DNA of 64,000 nucleotides from Heterobilharzia americana (taxonomy: Eukaryota > Platyhelminthes > Trematoda > Strigeidida > Schistosomatidae). The translations under genes and the position numbers were made by a program. Under the pieces are notes generated by a model. That model had not been told where the DNA came from and ran no database searches. It saw only the letters and a list, made by a program, of their open reading frames with translations. The DNA lies in NCBI GenBank assembly GCA_944470555.2, contig OX104129.1, positions 48,765,998 to 48,829,997 of the forward strand. The letters are read 5' to 3'. This document shows positions 1-12,499 of this stretch, piece after piece; position 1 is the first letter of the stretch; each line of letters opens with the position of its first letter.

Positions 1-394
1 ATCGCATTCACTTGAGTCTCTTTGAGTTCCCTTTATTATAATATTCGTGTACAAGAAAAAAAAATTTTTGTTGAGATTTTTAAGCAACTTTAGATTGACA
101 GACAAATAGAGAAGTAGACAGACACTGATGAGTGGAAATGTCTGAAGATATACCATTTAGTTATTTAGTTAATTCATAAATAATCTCATGGGATTCATGT
201 ATGGAGCTGCACTGAAACATTGAGATGATTATTTTATAATATTCACCTACTGCACTTATCATCTAGATGAATTTATTACCCTATCGTAGAGGAAAAATAA
301 TGTCAAAAAAGTAAGAAAAAACAATTTATTGTTTGAGTTACTGGAATATTTAATGGAGAAAATTACTTTACAGGTTCAGACAAAGAGATGAATG
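1..394. other. No gene seen; presumed BRSK intron
   Basis: AT-rich sequence without a supported exon, RNA gene or clear repeat. Its position upstream of the first visible BRSK exon makes it probable intron. Confidence 0.4.
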
Positions 395-790
395 ACCAAT
401 TTGCAAATAGTTTACAAATCACGCCGTTCATGTGGGGTCCTGAGAGGTCAGACTAATATTTGGCACCAATATAAGAAGTCCTTGACTTTTAGTCTGAGTC
501 GCGTGGGGGGTTGTAGACTACCCGACTGGGATCCGCAAGATGATAGGAATCATTGGTTGAGGACTCTTGATGACAAGGCTGAGAATCGGTCACAATGGCG
601 TAGATGCATTCACTCTTTGATTTCTTCTGAAGTTTGAATACCTTGACTAACTTTAGTTTTAAAATTTCCTTTCCCGTACACATATGTCTATCCACTTGTT
701 CTTTGTATATAACTATGAAGTGTGACAATTTGAATCGATGCACTTCTATTTAAGGTTTATTGTTGATTCTGTCTTTCTGTCCGCGTTAGG
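395..790 (+). mobile_element. LINE family X, 3' end fragment (copy X1)
   Basis: The + strand encodes the C-terminal tail of a non-LTR retrotransposon: a WHQYKKSLTFSLSRVGGCRL stretch then LPDWDPQDDRN, a WLRTLDD segment and RSQWRRCIHSL (about 450-635). The same tail occurs near 25.5, 27.4, 31.5 and 33.8 kb. About 120 bases of 3' untranslated sequence are also shared with the 25.7- and 33.9-kb copies (the stretch encoding TTVKCG-like residues before a CTTGTGTGCGGGG-type segment). Only the extreme 3' end is present, consistent with 5' truncation. Family X is my label; it resembles schistosome RTE- or CR1-like LINEs but I cannot place its clade by eye. Confidence 0.7.
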
Positions 791-3326
791 ATTTATCTAC
801 GATCAGGGAGATTTTTTCACTCCCTATGTGTGATATTAGGGTGGTTAAGGTTGAGAAGTATCAGGCCTAGTTAACAGATTGTGTCTGATCTGTGATACAG
901 AAGTGAGAATAACCAAAAAATGTATCAGTGAGCAATATGAACTGTATGAATCAAGTCAATCTGGGTTGTGGAATACTGCAGGTAGATCAAAATGATGTGG
1001 AACTAATGTGTCAGAACTAACAACTCGTGACTGTGACTACCTTGTTCCAAATGTATGTTCACTTAAGAACAAAGTTGTGTGATTAAAAAATAGTCAGCTC
1101 TAAGGAGTATCGAAATGAACTGTGTAATTTCTAACTTCCTCGGAATGGGTTATACCGATTTTTAGGTCAGCTATTTAGATTTAACTGATTTCAATAATCT
1201 AGAAAAATAGAATGAATTTTTTCGCTTAAATCACAGGTGAGCTTTGATTCAACCTTGTTTAATTGGCAGATCAGTCTGATTGGCTTTCAATTTCTTATGA
1301 TAGTGACTAGCTTATACAAATAGTTACTTTCGATTAGCCAGCCTGAACTGTAACCTTGTTGTAGCTGATGGAAAAGTAGCGGAGCATGTGTTTTTCATTG
1401 AAGCAGTTATACTGGTGAATACTAGAATTTATGACAGAAAACAAGGAAAAAGTGAACAAACGATTCAGAAAGCACACTGAATGCACCTGCTTTTAATGGC
1501 AAAACCTTATGCATAGTAGTTAATAAAGATAACGAGAAAACTTTGCACTCTAAAGATTCAAATTGGTATGCGTGTGAGTAGAATTTCAAAATACCTGGTA
1601 GTCTATCATCGAAATCAGAGTTAAGAGCACGTGGTCATAATGAATGAGTACAATGATAATGCAATTACAGAAGTACTTAATCACACCTTAGGTCATTAGG
1701 ACATGCTGAGGAGCTATATGTGCAAAAATTCACATTGATCCTTTATTATTGAATGTATCTGAATGAAATAGAAAGATCTGAAAGAAGGGAAAAAAGCAAA
1801 GAACGAACAGTAAAGTAAACAGAAATTGATGATGAAAAAATGGTTTTATCAGGACTGCTATGATCAATTGTTGGTCGTATCACATGGCCGTATCAACATA
1901 TTGAGTAACACAACTGAGCAGTTTACACTCTTTTATTCAGTTCAAACAATCAATGAAATATTTAATATATTATTTCGATGCCCTTAGCTTATTTTCTAAC
2001 CACGAAGGCGCTGGTTCGAGTTTTAACGCGGCCCAGTTTTTCATTTCACCTCTAGTTATTCATCGGTATAAGTAATACAAGTTTACAAAACCGTAGTCAT
2101 CTTAAATAATCATACAGTTAATTCAGTAAACTGACAAATTCCGCTTTCTCAAGTTAAATAGTATCCTATTATATTTAATGATTTTCGACGGAATTCTTAT
2201 AACTGTGCAGAAGTTATGAATGTGGCAGAAATGTTATACTTCTAGGTTGACCACTATAAACATCACCTCTATGCGAGGTAACCTGTGACTTGTTCATTTC
2301 ACCTGTTATTTGTTTTTTTCGCATTCGATTTATTTTCACAATGGAATATTGGACTGCATAAAATCATTTTCGCTTCAGTAGTATAAATGAACAATAAAAC
2401 TATAAAATTTATTACTTTGAACAAATAATGTTTAGAAAATGAATTTCTTGAAGAAAATTAACTTAACCAATAAATTATGTAAATTTATACTCAGACATTA
2501 AGCATACCTGTGTGTTTTTATACCTAATGAAATGTTTTCATGAAAAAGAAACACTTTTGGAAAGTCTTTTTTCTATTTTTACAATTCTGATGGCCTAGAA
2601 TGTCCACTAGAATGGTGGACATTTCACTAAGACTCTTCAACCTTAATTCTCGATAATACGTAAGCAGGTGAAAAATCAAGAGTAAGAAACCCCTGATAAT
2701 GACCTCACAAAACGGAGTTATGGTTCGGCGGTTCAGATAGCTGACTTTCAACCGATAAGTCATGGGACCGAACACCGTTCCACCAATCGAGGTGTGGGTA
2801 GCCAGGTAGTGTAACCACCTTTCACATAATAGGTGTCGTTCATTGTCTATTGAACTAACACACACAAAAGGGCTGGGTGAGTTTCAGTTTCGAATCGAAA
2901 TGTATCCATTTAGAAAATGCGTGACGGATACATAACATGATACATTAGAAGTGTCTAACAAGAAACCACTTCAGTTTGCTGATAGATATTTATATTACAA
3001 CTAGTTTTAGCTGTCCATTTAGATCATTGTCAATGCAAAATCAGGATACTTTTGAAGTGATCTTGAGAAAGTAGAAAGTATGGATCATTCATCGTTAATA
3101 TGCCATCGGTTTATCTAGCCGGAGTTATTTATCTTCAAAATGACCATACCGTCTTACATATTACAGTGCAATCTTGAATTATTGCATAAATATTGATCAT
3201 ATAGTGTACTTTGTATTCATGTTATATTTTTCATTTTTATCAAAGCTGTCATAATTGTTTCTAGTGAGGATGAGTAATTTCTTTTTTTAATTTTCTATTA
3301 TTATTTCTCTATTATACCTTGTTTAG
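791..3326. other. Presumed intron; one possible degenerate tRNA-like repeat
   Basis: No exon supported. Around 2700-2860 there is a short GC-richer block (GGCGGTTCAGATAGCTGAC then a GGGACCGAAC run) with a TAATAGGTG...TTCATTGT segment. A related segment occurs near 34.62 kb, so this is likely an old repeat. The rest shows nothing specific. Confidence 0.35.
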
Positions 3327-4365
3327 AAGAAAGAAATCTTTTTCAAGTGGATTAGACAGTCAGTCTAGTACACCAGCTGTCAGTCCATTGGGTTCACCAC
3401 TTTCTCTTCAACGTGTTCACTGTAGACCAGTTGGTTGTGAAAGTTTAGAAAATTCGCATCCTGGACAGGTGTCGTTATCGGTTCCATCATCGGCACGACC
3501 ACAAACAGTATGCTCTGTATCTTGTACAAATTCAAATGATGTACGACCGAATACAATAACAACAAATACATCGATAGATAACGGCAGCAGTGGAACTAAA
3601 ACTATTGCAAATCATGTATCAGGAAACATTGCTGGTGCATCATCTAATTCTCCTCATGGAATTACTACAAATTCATCCATCGGTGTTCAACCGTCACAAA
3701 TACCAACACACCAACAACATCCAAATCTTAATATTTATTATTTTGGGAGCATTCCACACATTGGTCATCGACCACAACATTTTCTTCATCCATCAATGAC
3801 TCCAATCCCTGTTGCCACAACATTGGCAGCACCACCACACTTTGTACCGCCATTTCACTTACTTCCTCATCTTCATCCTCATTCATTCACACCTGGTCCT
3901 TATTTTATACCACCGATTCCACCGTTTTCAAGTGGTGCTGGTGGTGGAACTGGTGCAGTACCACCACAACCTTCGCCGCTTGGGGTTGCTATGCCTTCCT
4001 TATCCCCAAACGCTAATATAGGACAATTGCCGGTGCTTACTGAAGTCTCATCCGTATTCGATCATACAAATCAACCAGTGAATCCTAATGTAACTTCATC
4101 TACTTCCTCTTCATGCATAATTACTTCACCTTCTCTTTCTGGAATCACTACAGACTCTAATTCAGTTCTAATAAGTTCTACTATATCTGTGACATCAAAT
4201 AACGCATCAGATACTGGGAACACCTGTACAACAAATATGACAACATCAACTGTCTCTGCAACAACAGTAACTGCAACAAATGCAAACAATAATAATGATA
4301 ATCTTGGTTATCGCAGTGAAGAGCCGTCAACTGATAAACAGGTGCTGGATAAGCAATCAGCTAAA
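3327..4365 (+). CDS. BRSK: BRSK-like kinase exon: Ser/Pro-rich linker
   Basis: The exon opens after a T-rich acceptor ending in TTTAG at 3326 and runs 346 codons to a donor AAA|GTAAGC at 4365/4366. An inner CAG|GTGCTG at 4340 is a weaker alternative. It begins with a basic RKKSFSS run followed by a Ser/Pro stretch ending in SPLGSP (about residues 1-25). This resembles the linker of BRSK kinases between the UBA-like region and the LGSPRFHR motif. The rest is low complexity: His/Pro/Phe-rich in the middle, then Ser/Thr/Asn-rich. It is several times longer than the matching vertebrate linker. No start codon is implied; the upstream reading frame comes from an exon outside the window. Identity rests mainly on the downstream exons in phase with it. 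Confidence 0.7.
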
Positions 4366-6974
4366 GTAAGCAGACTTTTCTTCTTATATTATCAATATTG
4401 TAAGATTTTGAATGAATTATTTAAAGTACTGGTTTTGAGAAATGCATGTTTGAATTTATTTGCATAAAATCTAGAATTATATCATTATGCATGTAGACAA
4501 CTGACTTGTGAGGACAGGATCCTACAAATTGAAGGAGTTTTCGATAGTGGATTTTTTTCGGAAAATCAATGGTTTAACACTTTTTAACCTCTTGTGTAAC
4601 TAAGCAAATTTATGAACATAATATTCACCATTTCACAGACTGTGCAATAACTTGTGAGAATGAAAACTGATTTAGTTTGGCAAGTGACTAACAACGTTTT
4701 GTACACGTGTCATGATTTCACCGGTAACGAACGCAGAGTAAGTATGCGATTCAATCAATTCAATTTATATTTTGAAGCCAAGTATTTGCACGGACTAATC
4801 CTGAAGTATCAGCTTTTGTTTTGACAAGTTTTTTAATGCAAATTATGTATAATCAAATATTTACTTAGGAAATAGTTCTGCTGTGACAATGCTTTGTCAG
4901 GAACTGCAATTTAGTAGCTTCATAACTCGAAATGTTTTACGACTGAGTCATCTTTCTTCTTCGACAACTAAGCTGCTCATATAAGATGAAACAAACTGAA
5001 GGATTCTTCAATATTCGGTATTATTTGATGACTATACAATATTTTCAGTACGTGCTCAACTACCAGATTCCTATCATAGATGTATTATTGTAAGAAAAAA
5101 CAAAAATATTTTTTCTTTATTCACTTACAGCATCTAATTGTCAGACTTAACCTATATACGCATCCGAAATAGATTAACCTATAAATCCATACTTTCTTTT
5201 TCGTTCGTTTTACCTATTTTTATCCCTTATATTGGCATATTCATGCGTATGAAGATCGATTATTGAATAAAATATAGTTGGTCAGTTGGCTTTCTTTCGT
5301 TGGTTGTCCTATTGATTTTTTATCTTATTTAGGCAGAAAACTAGAAAGGGATATATATATATAGTGCAAAAATGGCCACCAAGTAGTAAGTAGTATGCAC
5401 TCCTTTGTCTTACTGTCTTTATTTCATTATCTGTGCTACTGATTCAAGAAGGAAAACCAGTAATAGTATCAGCATTGCTTATGTTAATATTATCTACAGA
5501 AGCAGCTACTAGACTTGACTGAATCTAGGTTAGCAGTCTATTAGCATTTAGCTTTTAATATAATGGTACCGCTGTGTTATGGTATTAAGCGTTCATATTC
5601 ATTAGTAGTGGCCTTATAAACATCTGTCTAAATAAAGCGAAAAGAACAATCCTAGTAGAATAGCCTAGATCCGTTTTATTTTGTGGTTTTTCGTCAGCAG
5701 CAAATGAGAAACCATCCTATTCTGCTAAAGCTGTTGTTCTCGCTCTATTTAAATTTATGAAGGGAAAGAATTGTATGAAATATTTGTTTGACTAAATACA
5801 TACATACACTTATTCACCCTTTGCTTGGATAGATATATTCAGTAAGATAGGTGAACGTTTAGCGTAAAAAGTAGAAAATATTTTCCTAGCATGCATAACT
5901 TATATGTCATTATGCTTATCTTTCTTCAACATGATTTTAAGGCTGATTTGTAGCTTTCGTAAGTTATAGTATACTTCCATGAAGTTTTTGCATTAATCAC
6001 TACTCGTTAAGCATAAACTGCAATTACGCCTTTCTGGTAATTTTCTATTTTTAAGGCATGATGGATTGAAGTTGGTGACAAGATGATCCTAAAGATTTTG
6101 ACTGATTGACACTTCGATAACTTTAAATTGATGCAAAAGAACTGTTAGATGAACAGTATCGAACCAAAGCATAGATGTGTTTGGTATCGAGTAGAATTTT
6201 CATTGAGTGGTGTATGGTCAAGAGATGTATTGCGCCACCTTTTTGACTACTAGTGTTGTTAAAAGTGAGGATAGAATAAATCTTAAGGGATTTAGAGTTG
6301 GATTGATTTCTGAAGTGTCTTAGCTGTTCATATTAGTTGTGTAAGATATTGTTTAACTACCTTCAAAATGCCACATAGTATATCAACAAATCCTCAACGC
6401 TTCAAATTAACCGTATGAATAAGACGGAAGCTTCTACATAAATGTACACCCGTTTGTTTCTTATCTTATTATTTCCTTTTTCCAAATTTCCTTCTCAAGC
6501 ACACTTTTGACTCATTCATCCACATAATAAATTATATCAATTTGTCACTGTAGGGTGACTGGCATACGGTTTTCATTGACTACCAACTGATGTGTTCTTA
6601 ATATGTTACATATAAAAGAGTATTTCCGGACCGAGATGAAAAATTAAATGTCAAAAAGTAATGTTTAAGAAGAAAGTATATACACAGCCGTGAACAATCA
6701 ATATGAACTGCAATAAAAATAGGTTTTTCTTACCAGTTAGTTTTTTTTTATAAACTCCAGGACCAAAATTCAACCTGATAAAGTTGAATAAGCTGAGGAT
6801 TGGATTAATGGATTATTGATGAATTATATTTGTAAAATCCTATTGAGGTAGAAAAACAAATTTCTGATGTTTCGCGATTTCGTGGAAATCACATCTTCAG
6901 AGAATAAAACCTGTCTGTACGAGTTATCGACTGTTTAAGTAGTAAACGATCAATAACTTGTGAATAACACTCTG
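4366..6974. other. Intron sequence, no feature seen
   Basis: AT-rich, stop-dense in all frames. A short (TA)n run lies near 5350-5363. No repeat copy recognised. Confidence 0.4.
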
Positions 6975-7022
6975 TGGTTTGAACCAATTGGTCCCGTGGA
7001 AACAACACCACTCACTGGGAAG
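6975..7022 (+). repeat. Fragment of Sm-alpha-like SINE
   Basis: The stretch GTGGAAACAACACCACTCAC followed by TGGGAAGCA matches the segment between tRNA-like head and hammerhead in the SINE copies at 8.6-9.0 kb (GTAGGAACAACACCACTCACTGGGAGGCA on the minus strand of the first). Only about 45 bases are recognisable. Confidence 0.55.
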
Positions 7023-8507
7023 CAAAATCATTGCATTTTTTTCTCAGTGTAAAGCGTCAGGCATTAAAAATATTTACAATTCCTCAGACTGAATTTTTTT
7101 TGTCTGTATGACCTAATTCTGTAGTGTTATGTGCCTGAGCATAGTTATCTGAAAGTTGTGAACTTTGATGTTTTTCTTACTGACGGTCATTGACAAGATT
7201 TATATGTGGTCCTTCGAAATTTAAAACAGAGTTATTCAACATCCCACTGTAAAACGTTGGCAATGGGCTGTGATGCCTCTGGCAGACTAGGTTAGCAAAT
7301 AAGAACCAATCAGCCTCCAAAAAGCTAAATGATATTAAGGCCATTGATGCTGAACACACTTAACTGTCATGAAATTTGTTCAGTGTTTGCAATCAAGTGG
7401 AAATGGAGTTTCGCTTGGTAACTACTTTTTAATTGCTGATCTTTATCATGTATACTTCACGCGATATTACACTATAACATGAAATGTTGAAGTTTGTCTT
7501 GGAATCAGTGAAACCAACTGCAGTTTGTTCCTTCAATATTATTCTCCAGTACCTTGAAGAGACATCTGTACCCAAAGTCTGTCACTGAATGTCATTTAAC
7601 TGGGTGCTGTACTGATCTTACACCTTGTGAATGACTTTACCTTAGCTAATCGACTGTTTTCTGCTTATACTGGAAAACTACAAGTAGCTATCCTCATATC
7701 ACTCTTAAAAGAAAACATTTTATTATTTCAGGCTTTATCATTCATCTTCTTCTTTTCCTTCCACCGTCAATTCGTCTATTTCTATTTCTTGTCAATGATT
7801 TTTATTAGCTGTCACACATTTTGGAATTCTTACTGCTTCTGTTTCAGATTCTTTAAAATTTCAGTCGGTTAGTAACAGAAATTTCGACCAGTGTTTAACT
7901 AACCCATATGGCTTACAGAGACAAGCCTTTTTAAATATTCACGTAACTTTTTTTATTCGTTACTTTTTATTGTCTATCAGATATCTATTTGTAGTAGTAA
8001 GCGTGATAAGAATATAATTTTATTCAAGCTCTTGTCATTATTTGTTTTGTTAACTTTTTTCCCTCTTTTATATTTTCATGAATTTGTTGTTAAATTTACC
8101 TTGAAGAAATCTTTCTTTCCACTACAGTGATTTCCTGTTTTCGTACTAATGTTTTGTCGCTGTTTCACGTTACTGAATAAAATGTTTTTTAGCGAATCAC
8201 ATGCTGTTTAATTAAGTCCATACTCGAAAAAAATAGATTTTATCTTTTTCAATTACTAGCGAAATGAAGTATGATGAAAATTGCTTTACATGTGGGTTGA
8301 ATAATTAATTTTTCCTACCGTTATAATCGAAATAAACTAAAGTAAATATACTTATTTATATGCTTGTCACTATGCAGTGCTAGAAACAAAATTATAAATG
8401 AACTAGAGAAGCTGTTTAGAAACACGCGTATTTTTGTTGAGGGATCAACATAAGAGCATTGAGACAAATTGGAGAACATATACGATTTTTAGTGTTATTG
8501 CTTGTAT
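7023..8507. other. Intron sequence, no feature seen
   Basis: No exon, RNA gene or recognised repeat. An 81-codon open frame at 7627-7872 is Phe-rich and low complexity and has no family resemblance. Confidence 0.35.
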
Positions 8508-8607
8508 TATACCGTCGTTGATTGGACCGAGTTGATCGGTCTCTATAGGCATATAGGCTCCTGCGCGGTTGCCTCGATATTGCCTGTGTATTAATTATAT
8601 GTAATCA

Positions 8608-8765
8608 TGATGAAGAGTGGAATCCAGATGGCGCGTTTCGTCCTGTTTGGGACTTGTTAGCTGGATGTCCTGCCTCCCAGTGAGTGGTGTTGTTCCTACC
8701 AGGACTTGAACTCGGGACCGATCGTTTGAAACGCCAGAACGTTACCCACTAGACCACCAAGCCAA
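8608..8765 (-). mobile_element. Sm-alpha-like SINE with degenerate hammerhead
   Basis: Read on the minus strand: a tRNA-like head with an A-box type TGGTCTAGTGGGTAAC (8741-8756) and B-box type GAGTTCAAGTCC (8702-8713), then a linker, then a hammerhead-like motif at 8621-8666. The motif has stem I ATCCAG/CTGGAT, stem II GTCC/GGAC and the GAAAC junction. The core that should read CTGANGA is CTAACAA, so two invariant G residues are lost and self-cleavage is not expected. The layout matches the schistosome Sm-alpha family, a tRNA-derived SINE with a hammerhead ribozyme. The left limit is uncertain; sequence from 8508 may belong to it, because the phrase TTGCTTGTATTAT then CCGTC recurs near 49.93 kb. 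Confidence 0.8.
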
Positions 8766-8807
8766 GGAAAAACACTGGGACTATATCCATGGCGCAAGAA
8801 AGGCTAT

Positions 8808-8985
8808 CGTGGCTCGGTGGTCTAGTAGATTACGCTCTGGCGCTTCAAGCGATCGGTCCCGAGTTCGAGTCCCAGTAGCAACAATATCACTCACTGGGAG
8901 GCAGATAAATCCAGCTGACTAGTCCCAAATAGGATGAAACGTACCAGCTGGTTTCCACTGCCAACTACTATCCATCATCAATATA
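8808..8985 (+). mobile_element. Sm-alpha-like SINE, opposite orientation
   Basis: The + strand carries the A-box type TGGTCTAGTAGATTAC (starting near 8818) and B-box GAGTTCGAGTCC (8861-8872). A hammerhead-like block follows at 8908-8954: core CTGACTA at 8915-8921, stem II GTCC/GGAT, GAAA at 8936-8939. The invariant G8 is T, and the expected cleavage-site TC before stem I is AG, so it should be inactive. It lies about 45 bp from the previous copy, head to head, giving a large imperfect inverted repeat. Confidence 0.8.
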
Positions 8986-10252
8986 TGTATATGACTTTTG
9001 TTTACAAGTATGCGGTTTCAGCACTTTATTTAAATGTTTGATTTTCCAGTCCAGATATTGTGCTGTTCATTTTCACCCTTGCATTAACTAAATAAATCTG
9101 AGGTTTTTAATCACTCTTGTGTCTAGTGCTTACATATTTTTCACATATGTACTCCAAATACTATCGATGTCCAGTGGAGTCATGTCTGAAAAATTATCGA
9201 CCACTAAGAAGTTCAAGACATGAACATCTATTGGTTAGAGGCTGTTGGAAAAATAATTCAAAATAGCGTTTTAAATGTTGATTCATATTACATTGTTATT
9301 TTAGTCATCGGATTCTTTTTTACACTATTTCCACTTTTCCGATATCTTCCTCTGCTGTATTCTTTTACTTTTATGCTGAAATATGTGACATAAGGTTCCG
9401 CATAATTCTATATGTATTTTAAGTGTTTTAATAAAATGACGCTTGTTACTATATCTAGGGAAGCTCTAGGTGTGTAGGTGAACAACACTTTCGGATGGCG
9501 AGGATACCACTCTGAAACAGAGAAACAGCAGCCATAACGTTCCAAGGTCACTCTTCGAATGAACACTAAGAAGTTTGAAGCGTCTGTTCTTTACCTTTTT
9601 TCTTATTTGCTCGCGAATATTCACTGAAATTTTAATTCGAGGAAAGCATTCAGCATTCACAAATACAATCTGTTATAAAAATTAATATTATTATAGTAAA
9701 TAAACTATTGATAATAACAATAACCCACTAGTTAATCAGCTTCATGATGTTTATCTATGCGTTTGTGGCAACAATCGGACGAATTATTTAGGCGTTTCGT
9801 TTGCTCAAATGACAAATATTACAAAATTACAATCACAAGGAAATTTTAAGAAGGGGGGAAAAATTATGTGAACATTTTAACACAAAATATTTTCGATGTT
9901 AAGTTGTATACTTTGTGTTATCATATTCAAGAGACGGATACAACTGACGGATTATCACTACTTACATCCGATAAATCCATAAATGTTATATTACAAGCCT
10001 TACATTCTTCACCACAGCTATTTCTTAAATATGAAAGCAGTAATAACTGTCTACTGTTTATTAGGTAGTTTTAAGAGACATCAAAACCCCTGTCATCAAA
10101 ATAGCTATATACAAGGGAGTTATGAGTTGGGAAGCAGTAGGCGTATTACTATACGTAGTAGGATTATCAGCAACATTACCTTAAATTCGAGAAACCTGAT
10201 ATATATATATATATACATAGTATTTCGCTCTATTCACTATCCCAAACACCTA
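8986..10252. other. Intron sequence with short TA repeat
   Basis: No gene seen. A (TA)n microsatellite of about 16 bases lies at 10199-10215, just before the LTR element. Confidence 0.4.
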
Positions 10253-10256
10253 GTAT
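10253..10256. repeat. Target-site duplication GTAT (left)
   Basis: GTAT directly precedes the TG of the left LTR and is repeated right after the CA of the right LTR at 16487-16490. Four bases is typical for Ty3/gypsy integrases. Confidence 0.85.
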
Positions 10257-10540
10257 TGTAGGAAACGAGAAGACTGAGTTGCAGGGAGGAAAGTCTATTA
10301 TTGACATCTTGAACAGTAGTCATCAAATATTGTATACTTTCCAATAAGACAGTCTTTTATACAATGTGCTTCATTTCCTCTTCTGCTTCTATTTCGATTT
10401 GGTCTGAATACGCCCACATTGTCTCTTACGTTTCTCCGGGCAGAATCTTTCTTTACCCATTGCTGGTAATTCCTTATGATTCCTGTCGCCCTCTCAACAT
10501 ATACTACTAATATCCATTCTGATCTGCAGCTCCTACTACA
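10257..10540 (-). repeat. 3' LTR of gypsy element
   Basis: 284 bp, TG...CA ends. It differs from the other LTR at only three positions that I can see (one in the CTAT[T/C]TCG stretch near 10390 and two close to the inner end), so the two are about 99% identical. Confidence 0.93.
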
Positions 10541-10554
10541 CTCCTCACCTCTCC
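10541..10554 (-). promoter_or_regulatory. Polypurine tract of gypsy element
   Basis: On the minus strand the bases directly before the 3' LTR read GGAGAGGTGAGGAG, purines with one T. This is the expected primer site for plus-strand DNA synthesis. Confidence 0.75.
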
Positions 10555-10621
10555 GCGATGATAGTCTTGGTACTGTCTTTTCTTGGCGCTCATGCAAAGT
10601 TTCTCCTTTCTCTCCCCGTCT

Positions 10622-11730
10622 TCACTTTTGAAGTAGCCTGACGTTTACTCTTCTGTCTTTGTACCCCTTTTTGATGGTATAAACTGAACCGCATCTCTCT
10701 GTAACCCATGTATGTCCTTTCCATTTCGGAAGGAGTTTCCTTCTGCCATATTCACTCCTTGAAGTATATTCTCGTTCTCTACATTTCACTTCATCTTTGA
10801 CCTCAAACGGTCTCTCTTTACTCTCTTCTCTCTGCTCGGATTTTTCAGCACTAGGTTTCTGTTTCTGTCCCACATTTCTGATTGTCTGTTTCCACTCCTT
10901 TCTCAATCTTGTCATGTTCCATGATTGTTGTTGGGGCCAGGTCTAGCTATGTATTGGGAGCCAAGGTTTCCTATTTTACACTAACTGGAACAACCACTTT
11001 TTGGTTGTTTCTTGTACTGAGGCATGATGAGCTAATAATATAAACGGTAGTTCCCTCATTTTTAACTTAGCCACCCCTTAAGTATATGGTTATTCCGTTC
11101 TGTCAACCCGTTAGTCTGCGGGTGTTACGGTGTTGTTCTTATCCTCTTGATATCGAGCTGCTCCAAACAGGACTTGAATTCTTCACTCTCAAAACGAGGA
11201 CCTTAGTTGGTCAATATCATCTTCAGCACACTGTGATCCGTGACGACAATGTGCCGCATCATGGCTGCGGCCACTGTCTTCATGCGTTGATCAGGAATTG
11301 CGACAGCATCTACCCATCGTGTAGCATGCTCCGTCATCACCAACAGGTATTGGTTGCCACTAGATGTCTGCGGAGATGGTCCTATTACGTCCACAGACCA
11401 CAGGTCACCAACTGCTGCTACTGGAATCGACTGAAGCGGCGGTCGTATAGACCGATCTCCTTACACCAACTGACTGCGTGACAGGCCAGTACGTGTTTGG
11501 CAACATCTCTCATGTCTGGCCAGTATGTACTTTGTCTGAAAAGGTTAGCTGTCCATGAGACACGTGTGTGGGCTAACTGGTAGCATTTTTGTACCATCTT
11601 GTTGCGTAGGCATTTCGAAATCACTGCTAACCAGCTCCCGTCGTTTTCTCGCCAAGTCAGCATTCCATAAGTATTCATTCTTAGGCGTTCTTTCTTCGTC
11701 AACAACGTTCTCAACTCTTTATTTCCCAAA
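10622..11730 (-). pseudogene. gypsy integrase (degenerate)
   Basis: Minus-strand frames cover three integrase parts. At 11418-11729 is a zinc-binding-like region (YWPDMRDVAKHVLACH with partial His/Cys spacing). At 11203-11394 and on to about 11060 is the catalytic core: MDVIGPSP supplies the first Asp, an ILTN-stop-GPRF region the second position, and HPQTNGLTERNNHILK the Glu region. At 10622-10915 is a basic C-terminal part with KLLPKWKGHTWV, like the GPY/F-type module. An in-frame stop replaces the residue before HPQ and another follows ILTN, and the parts lie in different frames, so no complete integrase can be made. Confidence 0.85.
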
Positions 11731-11893
11731 GACTTTTGTGTTTCCGTTCCTTCAATTATGGTTTTCCTTTACGTGTTGGGTCCAACTTCTGAAGGCGAAT
11801 ACGTCTTAATGAGTCTCATTCTACTGCATGTACACCGTATGCGATCTCAGGTAGTTCATTTTCTTCGTCTGATTTTGATAAGAAGTCTGTTAA

Positions 11894-12453
11894 CTAGTTT
11901 TCTTTCCCTGCCACGTGACCAATTGTGAAGTTGTGCTCTTGCAGTTGTATCATCCAACGTGATAATTTTCCTGGAGGGTTTTTCGCTATCTTAAGCCACT
12001 GTAAAGGTTCATGATCAGTTTCAATATGGAATCGTTGACCAAGGAGGTTCGATCTCCATTTCTCAAGCACCCAAACTATTGCAGACATTCCTTTTCAATC
12101 GTGGAATATTTCTGTTCTGCGGATGCCAGGACACAACTGACATACTCCACTACTCCTTCAGTATGTCTCAGAACTGCGCCTATTCCATAATCACTCGCAT
12201 CTGTGGACACGATGAATGGCTTCCTGGATATTGGTAGTTCTAAAGTTATCTCCTAGTCATTTAGGAGTTTCTTGGTGTGATCAAGTGTTTTCTGTGCGTC
12301 CCCTGTCCACTTAAATTTGAGATTACTAAGTAGTTTATATAAAGATGATACTAGCTCATTGAAATTTTTGAGGAACCGACTGTAGAATGCTGCTCTACCC
12401 AAGAACTGTCGCAGCTTCCTCTTCGAATTTGGCACTGAAGTGGTTCCAACCAT
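11894..12453 (-). pseudogene. gypsy RT thumb and RNase H (degenerate)
   Basis: After the nested LINE the polyprotein resumes on the minus strand. At 12253-12453 is the RT end, KRKLRQFLGRAAFYSRFLKN, the usual FLG..YYRRFI block, then a FKWTGDAQKT segment leading to RNase H. At 11894-12088 is RNase H with a FHIETDHEPLQWL motif and an HNFTIGHVAGKEN end. Stops and shifts separate the blocks (12089-12252). These pieces belong with the RT at 14385-15040. Confidence 0.85.
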
Positions 12454-12499
12454 CAGAATCTTCCTAGATAATGGTTTTATTCCACCATTTCCATTGTTT

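Noticed and set aside
1..3326. BRSK kinase-domain exons
   Set aside because: Searched by eye for HRDLK, DFG and APE-type motifs in the + frames and found none.
7627..7872. Open frame of 81 codons in a BRSK intron
   Set aside because: Phe/Ser-rich translation of a T-rich stretch, no motif, no splice context.
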